From Polychytrium aggregatum (Eukaryota > Chytridiomycota > Chytridiomycetes > Polychytriales), in assembly GCF_025602895.1 (NCBI RefSeq), contig NW_026516559.1:1-22472 (forward strand): a stretch of DNA of 22,472 nucleotides. The letters are read 5' to 3'. The notes under the pieces were generated by a model that saw nothing but the letters and a program-made list of their open reading frames with translations, was not told where the DNA came from and made no database searches. Positions within the stretch are counted from its first letter, which is position 1. The number at the start of each line of letters is the position of its first letter. The translations under genes were made by a program, and so were the position numbers. Below are positions 14,581 through 22,472 of the stretch, in pieces.

Positions 14581-15371
14581 TGTTAGAGTCCAAAGGGGAC
14601 TCAACGGCAAAAGAAGAAGTGAGCTCGAAGTGAGCTCAGGGAAAGCAAGGGTAGAGTCCGAAGTGGACTCGGAGAGGGAGCGAGGGAAGCAAAGATCCGT
14701 TCAAGATAAGACTTGTCTCGAAATGAGACGTGAGGAACACTCAGAGAATAAAGTAGAAGGCACTTTATTTAGTCCTATTTTGAACGCTAAGGTTCGACTA
14801 CACATCGCGGGGGTCAGGCTATTTATAGACAAGTCCGGACTTGGCAGCGAAGGGCGGCCAAGGGAGGGAAAAGTGGGCGATCGAGCAGGGCGAAGGGGGC
14901 GATGCACGAACGAGGGCCGAGAAGGACCACCGAGACAGGCAGAGAACCAAAGCGAGAGAGGCGCAAGCAAAAGCGAAGCACCTGGCAGGAGAAACGTGCA
15001 AAGGCGAAGCAATGTGACTCAACGTCCAAGAAGCGGATTGGTCAAGTATAAGGTTGGGGCAAATGCATGCGAGATGAACAAGAGATCGGGGCGGTCAGGC
15101 AGGTCATGAGTCACCGGTGGGGGGACACATGACCGGCAGCCGAATTGCAACCAATCGCAGCAAGGCGCGTGCACAAACAAACCGGCGCGTGCGAAGAAGA
15201 CAAAGGAAGCGGAGCAGCGCGGGAAAACGGAAGTGCGGAAGGAGCGGAAAAGACAGGCAAAAGGCGGAAAATCGGAGGGGAACTGCAAGGCTACACACAA
15301 ACAAACAGAAAGGCAAAAGAATAGCCAAGTGTGCAGTCAAAGTGGAGAACAAGCAGAAGCTATCCCTAACA
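14581..15371 (-). repeat. LTR 2 (3' LTR of copy 2), 791 bp
   Basis: It has the same length and the same TGTTAG/CTAACA ends as LTR 1 but 13 substitutions and no indel. The hairpin array is kept: one change is in a loop (GAAGG to AAAGG) and another extends a stem from 5 to 6 bp (AGTCC to GAGTCC). Confidence 0.92.
14820..14827 (-). promoter_or_regulatory. LTR 2 TATA box, with downstream AATAAA
   Basis: TATAAATA on the minus strand, with AATAAA at 14764-14769. Both are unchanged from LTR 1 despite the substitutions elsewhere. Confidence 0.6.
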
Positions 15372-15385
15372 TCATCCCCTTCCTT
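15372..15385 (-). other. Polypurine tract, copy 2
   Basis: AAGGAAGGGGATGA on the minus strand, directly before LTR 2 and overlapping the pol stop codon. Confidence 0.7.
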
Positions 15386-18300
15386 AGCGACGAACTCCGG
15401 GCGTCGCCTTCGGCTTTGAGGGATAGCGAAGGTGGAAGTCAGCAACAAGATCAGTGGCGTGGGAAACATTGGCAGCGGGCTCCCAAGACCGGTCAGTCTC
15501 GGAATAGCCCTTCCACTGAACCAAGTACTGTAAGCGACCACGGAAGAGCCGAGAATCGAGAACAGTCTCGACCTCAAACTCTTCCTGGGAGTCAACAAGA
15601 ATGGGTGGAGGTTCGGGTTGGGTGAACTCGGGAACAATGTCCTTCGTTCGGGGTTCAAGGAGGGATACATGAAAGACGGGGTGGACTTTGAGTGTGGAAG
15701 GGAGTTTAAGTTCAAAGGCAACGGGGTTGATGCGGCGAAGAACTTTAAAGGGGCCAAGCTTTTTCTGATCAAGCTTGTTGGAGGGACGAAGGGTGCGGAT
15801 GTGGCGACGATCAAGAAAAACGAGGTCGCCAACGGAGATGTCGGGAGTGGGGAGACGGGATTTGTTGGCCTGCAAAGTGTAGGACTCTTGGGCAACCCGG
15901 AGGTTGGCCTTGAGATCCTCGAGAACGGTCTGAAGTCGGTCGACACGTTCTTCGGCAGAGGGCACAACAGAAGGATCACGGATGATGGAGGGATCAAAAA
16001 TGGGGTGATGGCCATGGACTGCAAAGAAGGGAGTCATGCCAGTGGAGGTGTTTTCCGAGTTGTTGTAAGTGAACTCGGCAAGGGGAAGGTGAAGGGTCCA
16101 GTCGTCTTGCAGGTAATTGCAATGGATACGCAAATACTGCTCGATGACCTGGTTGAGAACCTCGGTCGAACCGTCGGTCTCGGGGTGGAAGGCAGAAGAA
16201 AGGGAAATCTTCGTCTTCAGAAGCTCATTGAAGCGCCTCCAGAAGGCCGAAGTAAACTGAGTTCCTCGGTCCGAAACAATAGACCGGGGACAACCATGCA
16301 AGCGGAAGATGTGGGAGAGGAAGAGTTCGGCGGTTTGCTCGCCTGTAACCGTCTTCGTGGTGGGCACAAAGTGTGCTTGTTTGGACAGGCGGTCCTTAAC
16401 CACGAAGATGGAGTCAAAGCCGTTCGAAGGTGGGAGATCCGTGATGAAGTCCATCGACAGGTCCCACCAACGTTCGGAAGGAACGGGGAGAGGGTGAAGT
16501 AAACCATAAGGGGAGTGACGGGACGGCTTGGCTCGCTGGCACGCTTCACAATTAGCAATGAAGCGACGCACAGACTTACGAAGCCGGGGCCAGTGAAAGT
16601 CCCGGGAGATGAGCTCAACGGTCTTGGCAAGACCAAAGTGACCAGCGGCAGCGGAGCAGTGACGTTGCTCAAACACTTTGAGCTGGAGCTCGGGGGAAGG
16701 GACAACGATCAGGTCTTTAAAGTAAAGGAGACCGTCACGGAAGGAGTAATCGCCATCAAGACGTTTGGCGTTGAAGTCAGAAAGAAGGGAACAAGAAAGG
16801 GTGGCAGCTCGAATCTCGGAAAGAAAATCGGGGTTCGAGCCGATAACGGTGATGCTGTCGAGAGAAATAGACTCGAACAGCTGAAGGAAGTTGGTGGAGT
16901 GGAGGGAGTCACCAGGCTTTATCTCAAAGTCAGAACGGCGACTGAGAGCATCGGCTTTGGTGTTGAGGCGACCAGGGCGGTGGTAAATGCGAAAAGCAAA
17001 ATCAGAAAGGAATTGGGCCCACCGGAACTGGCGGCGAGAAAGTTGGGAAGCGGAAGTGAACCGGGTGAGGTTCTGGTGATCAGAGAAAACAAGAGTGGGA
17101 TGATCGGGGTCGGCAGCCATCAAGTAATGACGCCAGGCAGTAAAGGAATCGACAATAGCAAGGAGCTCTTTGTCGTGGGTGTCATAATTCACCTCGGCGG
17201 GACGGAATTGCCGAGAGTGAAAAGCAACGGGGTGAAGAGCGCCGTCAGGGTCAAACTGGGAAAGGACGGCACCCAGAGCAAAGTCAGAAGCATCGGGCTC
17301 GATGACAGCGGGTTTGGAGGAATCAAAGTAACGAAGAATAGGTGCGGAAGTGAATGAACGTTTAAGAGAATCAAAAGCCTCTTGGGCCTCGGGAGACCAA
17401 GAGAAGGTGGAGGATTTGGTGGTGAGTGAAGTCAAAGGACGAGCAAGTGCGGAAAAGTCCTTGACGAAGCGGCGGTAAAAGTTTGCGAAACCAATAAAAA
17501 CTTGGATGTCGCGAGCAGAAGAGGGAACAGGCCAAAGGGAAACGGCCTCGACCTTGGCAGGGTCCATTTTAATGCCATCGGCAGAAATGATCATGCCGAG
17601 AAAGTCAACTTCAGAAAGGTCAAAAGAACACTTGGCCGGATTGACCTTAAGAGAGTGTTCACGAAGGCGAGAAAGAACAAGCTTAACATGCTCCTCATGC
17701 TCCAGGGGATCTTTTGAGAAGATCAGGATGTCGTCAAGATAAATGACAACACAGACACCAAGGAGGTCCGAGAAGATGTCGTTCATAAAAAACTGAAAAG
17801 CAGCGGGGGCATTCGAAAGACCAAAGGGGATAACATTGTACTCGTAAGAGCCAGATTTGCAAACAAAAGCAGTCTTCCACTCATCGCCCTTCTTGACACG
17901 AACCAAGTGGTAAGCATCAGGAAGGTCAAGGTGTGAGAAGACGCGGGCAGAAGAAAGTTTATCCAGAAGATCCTGGAAGAGGGGAAGAGGGTAGCGGTTC
18001 TTCTTCGTGATGGCATTGAGGCCCCGGTAGTCGACGCAAAGGCGAAGACCACCATTGGGCTTCTTCACGAAGAAGCAGGGAGCACCAACGGGAGACGAGG
18101 ATTTGGAGATCCAACCACGTGCGAGGGCGTTGGTCAGATACTCCGAAAGAGCAGATTCCTCGGCCGGGGACAAAGGATAGACTTTCCCCGGCTTTGGCAA
18201 ACGAGGTTCCTTTCCATCCTCGGTCCGTACAAACTCAATGGACAAGTCATACGGACGATGAGGAGGCAAGGAAGAAGGAGGGTCAGACTTGAGGCTGAAA

Positions 18301-18975
18301 ACGTCGCCAAACTCATTGTATTTGAGTGGGACGCCTCGAGAGTCAACAGGGGTGCCAGACTCGGCATACACCTTCGTCGTGAGCACGGACCTTATCGACA
18401 CCGTAGGATACGTCTCCGGCGAAGGAGGACGGATATCCATTTGGGCAGCGAAAATGTCGAGCTTGTCTTCCCGTGCAAGACGGAGAAGACTCGCCGCATT
18501 AACGAGCTCAATGTCGGGTGAAGATAAAGCCGTTGGCTCTTCAGAAAGCGAAGCAGAGTCAAGGCGGGAAGAAAGGGAAGGCGAAGTGCCAAAGGAGGGA
18601 ACCGGTGTAAGGGAAGGACCGGAGGGAGGAGGAGTCAAAGGCGAAGTGCCCGAAGGGGGAGGCGAGGAGCCGGAAGCGGACGGAGTGTCCAAGGAAGAAG
18701 CAGAGACATCCGCGAGGATGTGTCCATCAGCAAGGCAAGAGGGATCGGAGAATGAAAGGGAGAGGGACTTCCAATTAACAACTGGATTATGCAAGCGCAT
18801 CCAGGGAAGACCAAGAGTGATGGGAGTGGTGGAGAGTCGAGTCACAAGAAAAGAAATCGACTCGGTGTGGGAACCAATGGTCAGAGTCAAAGGCGCGGTT
18901 TGGAAACGAATGAAACCGGCCGAAGAACCATCAGCAAGGGAAACGGAGTAAGGAGTAGAAAGAGGGATAAGAGAG
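15384..18975 (-). pseudogene. pol: Pol polyprotein, copy 2: protease remnant, RT, RNase H, integrase, chromodomain
   Basis: The frame is open from the junction at 18975 to the stop at 15384 (~1197 codons; the first internal start-like codon is TTG at 18890). Counting from 18890, residues 1-45 plus ~28 upstream are the second half of an aspartic protease (SVSLADGSS, then ITLGLPWMRLHNPVVNW); the catalytic DSG part is lost. A Pro/Ser linker follows (~55-125). The reverse transcriptase has HLDLPDAYH and YLDD (~382), RNase H has DASDFALGAVLSQ, and the integrase has an H-H-C-C zinc site (GHFGLAKT...CEAC) with D~813, D~875 and E~908. The chromodomain is at ~1115-1135. No stops or frameshifts occur, so insertion was recent. 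Only the nested copy 3 breaks the gene. Confidence 0.93.
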
Positions 18976-19766
18976 TGTTAGAGTCCGAAGGGGACTCAAC
19001 GGCAAAAGAAGAAGTGAGCTCGAAGTGAGCTCAGGGAAGGCAAGGGTAAAGTCCGAAGTGGACTCGGAGAGGGAGCGAGGGAAGCAAAGATCCGTTCAAG
19101 ATAAGACTAGTCTCGAAATGAGACGTGAGGAACACTCAGAGAATAAAGTAGAAGGCACTTTATTTAGTCCTATTTTGAACGCTGAGGTTCGACTACACAT
19201 CGCGGGGGTCAGGCTATTTATAGACAAGTCCGGACTTGGCAGCGAAGGGCGGCCAAGGGAGGGAAAAGTGGGCGATCGAGCAGGGCGAAGGGGGCGATGC
19301 ACGAACGAGGGCCGAGAAGGACCACCGAGACAGGCAGAGAACCAAAGCGAGGGAGGCGCAAGCAAAAGCGAAGCACCTGGCAGGAGAAACGTGCAAAGGC
19401 GAAGCAATGTGACTCAACGTCCAAGAAGCGGATTGGTCAAGTATAAGGTTGGGGCAAATGCATGCGAGATGAACAAGAGATCGGGGCGGTCAGGCAGGTC
19501 ATGAGTCACCGGTGGTGGGACACATGACCGGCAGCCGAATTGCAACCAATCGCAGCAAGGCGCGTGCACAAACAAACCGGCGCGTGCGAAGAAGACAAAG
19601 GAAGCGGAGCAGCGCGGGGAAACGGAAGTGCGGAAGGAGCGGAAATGGCAGGCAAAAGGCGGAAAATTGGAGGGGAACTGCAAAGCTACACACAAACAAA
19701 CAGAAAGGCAAAAGAACAGCCAAGTGTGCAGTCAAAGTGGAGAACAAGCAGAAGCTATCCCTAACA
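18976..19766 (-). repeat. LTR 3 (3' LTR of copy 3), 791 bp
   Basis: By eye it is the same as LTR 1 at every base, including ends, TATA box, AATAAA and hairpin array. It marks the exact break in copy 2's protease. Confidence 0.92.
19215..19222 (-). promoter_or_regulatory. LTR 3 TATA box, with downstream AATAAA
   Basis: TATAAATA on the minus strand, with AATAAA at 19159-19164. Confidence 0.6.
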
Positions 19767-19780
19767 TCATCCCCTTCCTT
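19767..19780 (-). other. Polypurine tract, copy 3
   Basis: AAGGAAGGGGATGA on the minus strand, directly before LTR 3 and overlapping the pol stop codon. Confidence 0.7.
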
Positions 19781-22472
19781 AGCGACGAACTCCGGGCGTC
19801 GCCTTCGGCTTTGAGGGATAGCGAAGGTGGAAGTCAGCAACAAGATCAGTGGCGTGGGAAACATTGGCAGCGGGCTCCCAAGACCGGTCAGTCTCGGAAT
19901 AGCCCTTCCACTGAACCAAGTACTGTAAGCGACCACGGAAGAGCCGAGAATCGAGAACAGTCTCGACCTCAAACTCTTCCTGGGAGTCAACAAGAATGGG
20001 TGGAGGTTCGGGTTGGGTGAACTCGGGAACAATGTCCTTCGTTCGGGGTTCAAGGAGGGATACATGAAAGACGGGGTGGACTTTGAGTGTGGAAGGGAGT
20101 TTAAGTTCAAAGGCAACGGGGTTGATGCGGCGAAGAACTTTAAAGGGGCCAAGCTTTTTCTGATCAAGCTTGTTGGAGGGACGAAGGGTGCGGATGTGGC
20201 GACGATCAAGAAAAACGAGGTCGCCAACGGAGATGTCGGGAGTGGGGAGACGGGATTTGTTGGCCTGCAAAGTGTAGGACTCTTGGGCAACCCGGAGGTT
20301 GGCCTTGAGATCCTCGAGAACGGTCTGAAGTCGGTCGACACGTTCTTCGGCAGAGGGCACAACAGAAGGATCACGGATGATGGAGGGATCAAAAATGGGG
20401 TGATGGCCATGGACTGCAAAGAAGGGAGTCATGCCAGTGGAGGTGTTTTCCGAGTTGTTGTAAGTGAACTCGGCAAGGGGAAGGTGAAGGGTCCAGTCGT
20501 CTTGCAGGTAATTGCAATGGATACGCAAATACTGCTCGATGACCTGGTTGAGAACCTCGGTCGAACCGTCGGTCTCGGGGTGGAAGGCAGAAGAAAGGGA
20601 AATCTTCGTCTTCAGAAGCTCATTGAAGCGCCTCCAGAAGGCCGAAGTAAACTGAGTTCCTCGGTCCGAAACAATAGACCGGGGACAACCATGCAAGCGG
20701 AAGATGTGGGAGAGGAAGAGTTCGGCGGTTTGCTCGCCTGTAACCGTCTTCGTGGTGGGCACAAAGTGTGCTTGTTTGGACAGGCGGTCCTTAACCACGA
20801 AGATGGAGTCAAAGCCGTTCGAAGGTGGGAGATCCGTGATGAAGTCCATCGACAGGTCCCACCAACGTTCGGAAGGAACGGGGAGAGGGTGAAGTAAACC
20901 ATAAGGGGAGTGACGGGACGGCTTGGCTCGCTGGCACGCTTCACAATTAGCAATGAAGCGACGCACAGACTTACGAAGCCGGGGCCAGTGAAAGTCCCGG
21001 GAGATGAGCTCAACGGTCTTGGCAAGACCAAAGTGACCAGCGGCAGCGGAGCAGTGACGTTGCTCAAACACTTTGAGCTGGAGCTCGGGGGAAGGGACAA
21101 CGATCAGGTCTTTAAAGTAAAGGAGACCGTCACGGAAGGAGTAATCGCCATCAAGACGTTTGGCGTTGAAGTCAGAAAGAAGGGAACAAGAAAGGGTGGC
21201 AGCTCGAATCTCGGAAAGAAAATCGGGGTTCGAGCCGATAACGGTGATGCTGTCGAGAGAAATAGACTCGAACAGCTGAAGGAAGTTGGTGGAGTGGAGG
21301 GAGTCACCAGGCTTTATCTCAAAGTCAGAACGGCGACTGAGAGCATCGGCTTTGGTGTTGAGGCGACCAGGGCGGTGGTAAATGCGAAAAGCAAAATCAG
21401 AAAGGAATTGGGCCCACCGGAACTGGCGGCGAGAAAGTTGGGAAGCGGAAGTGAACCGGGTGAGGTTCTGGTGATCAGAGAAAACAAGAGTGGGATGATC
21501 GGGGTCGGCAGCCATCAAGTAATGACGCCAGGCAGTAAAGGAATCGACAATAGCAAGGAGCTCTTTGTCGTGGGTGTCATAATTCACCTCGGCGGGACGG
21601 AATTGCCGAGAGTGAAAAGCAACGGGGTGAAGAGCGCCGTCAGGGTCAAACTGGGAAAGGACGGCACCCAGAGCAAAGTCAGAAGCATCGGGCTCGATGA
21701 CAGCGGGTTTGGAGAAATCAAAGTAACGAAGAATAGGTGCGGAAGTGAATGAACGTTTAAGAGAATCAAAAGCCTCTTGGGCCTCGGGAGACCAAGAGAA
21801 GGTGGAGGATTTGGTGGTGAGTGAAGTCAAAGGACGAGCAAGTGCGGAAAAGTCCTTGACGAAGCGGCGGTAAAAGTTTGCGAAACCAATAAAAACTTGG
21901 ATGTCGCGAGCAGAAGAGGGAACAGGCCAAAGGGAAACGGCCTCGACCTTGGCAGGGTCCATTTTAATGCCATCGGCAGAAATGATCATGCCGAGAAAGT
22001 CAACTTCAGAAAGGTCAAAAGAACACTTGGCCGGATTGACCTTAAGAGAGTGTTCACGAAGGCGAGAAAGAACAAGCTTAACATGCTCCTCATGCTCCAG
22101 GGGATCTTTTGAGAAGATCAGGATGTCGTCAAGATAAATGACAACACAGACACCAAGGAGGTCCGAGAAGATGTCGTTCATAAAAAACTGAAAAGCAGCG
22201 GGGGCATTCGAAAGACCAAAGGGGATAACATTGTACTCGTAAGAGCCAGATTTGCAAACAAAAGCAGTCTTCCACTCATCGCCCTTCTTGACACGAACCA
22301 AGTGGTAAGCATCAGGAAGGTCAAGGTGTGAGAAGACGCGGGCAGAAGAAAGTTTATCCAGAAGATCCTGGAAGAGGGGAAGAGGGTAGCGGTTCTTCTT
22401 CGTGATGGCATTGAGGCCCCGGTAGTCGACGCAAAGGCGAAGACCACCATTGGGCTTTCACGAAGAGCAGGG
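19779..22472 (-). CDS. pol: Pol polyprotein, copy 3, partial: RT (part), RNase H, integrase, chromodomain
   Basis: The frame is the same as in copy 2 from the chromodomain back through integrase and RNase H to the reverse transcriptase (YLDDILIF, DLPDAYHLVRV). All catalytic motifs listed for copy 2 that lie in this range are present. The frame is clean up to about 22457. There, loss of two bases and then one base against copy 2 (18061-18080) creates an in-frame TGA at 22458-22460 inside the conserved CFFVKKPNGG motif. As this is within 15 bases of the end, a sequencing or assembly error is more likely than decay. The true gene continues off the right edge. The internal TTG at 22301 is not a real start. 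Confidence 0.88.

Larger units (their letters stand above)
14581..18975 (-). mobile_element. Ty3/gypsy chromovirus copy 2, left part
   Basis: It has an LTR (14581-15371), polypurine tract and pol up to the aspartic protease, where the LTR of copy 3 interrupts it at 18975/18976. It sits in copy 1's integrase after ...gcaatgg. The gag gene, the catalytic aspartate of the protease, the primer-binding site and the 5' LTR are not in the window. Its LTR is 1.6 percent different from LTR 1 and LTR 3, while its pol is nearly identical. Confidence 0.9.
18976..22472 (-). mobile_element. Ty3/gypsy chromovirus copy 3, cut by the right edge
   Basis: It has an LTR (18976-19766), polypurine tract and pol to the N-terminal part of the reverse transcriptase, where the window ends. 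It sits in copy 2's protease after ...gagag. It is identical to copy 1 where they overlap. Against copy 2's pol I see one coding change (Phe for Ser in YFD-S/F-SKP, near 21717) before the last 15 bases. Confidence 0.9.

Noticed and set aside
15618..17357. Plus-strand frames of 294 and 280 aa, also at 20013-21752
   Set aside because: They lie antisense to pol, whose domains are unambiguous. They are repeated only because the element is repeated.
13036..19766. Reading LTR 2 and LTR 3 as the two LTRs of one complete element
   Set aside because: Both are followed on the right by a polypurine tract and the 3' end of pol, so both are 3' LTRs of different copies; gag and the start of the protease are missing between them.

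Overview
The window looks like a piece of a eukaryotic microbial chromosome, most likely fungal and possibly early-diverging, that carries a block of giant-virus (NCLDV, Nucleocytoviricota) genes. The taxon is inferred, not read from a marker gene. Three kinds of DNA lie side by side. Positions 1-10134 are a dense, intron-free viral block. Positions 10485-12728 hold a host-type gene with a TATA box and a 69-bp GT-AG intron, followed by a 54-bp minisatellite. From 13036 to the right edge are Ty3/gypsy LTR retrotransposons of the chromovirus type.

Viral block. Genes are on both strands with almost no space between them: an open-ended coiled-coil-type protein (1-222, -), two overlapping unknown genes (257-502 and 459-1751, -), a virion-type beta protein (2022-2576, +), a thioredoxin-fold CGHC protein (2573-2983, -), a fibre-like protein with a C-terminal S74 chaperone domain (3038-4765, +), a CDK-like kinase (4786-5706, +), a zinc-knuckle Nudix hydrolase of the viral decapping type (5640-6617, -), an unknown 622-aa protein with a weak F-box-like start (6698-8566, +), a divergent double-jelly-roll major capsid protein (8574-9665, -) and a small protein with an internal duplication (9721-10134, +). 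Convergent pairs overlap or nearly touch. Divergent pairs share short AT-rich, often palindromic promoters. Capsid, fibre, thiol chemistry, mRNA decapping and signalling together form a typical late/virion-linked NCLDV gene set. All frames are intact, so the integration is either recent or under selection, or the block comes from a virus still circulating.

Host-type segment. The 10485-12728 gene splices to a 724-aa protein of unknown function. After it come four full 54-bp repeats and part of a fifth, cut by an LTR.

Retrotransposons. Three copies of one element, all with pol on the minus strand, begin at 13036, 14581 and 18976, each with the same 791-bp LTR (TGTTAG...CTAACA). Each new LTR starts exactly where the previous copy breaks off: copy 2 sits in copy 1's integrase and copy 3 in copy 2's protease. 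This is a same-orientation nested insertion whose right halves lie outside the window. Copies 1 and 3 are identical over 1545 bp. Copy 2 has 13 differences in its LTR but none in the adjoining 754 bp of pol. The last ~15 bases look like a low-quality contig end. I found no tRNA, rRNA or CRISPR.
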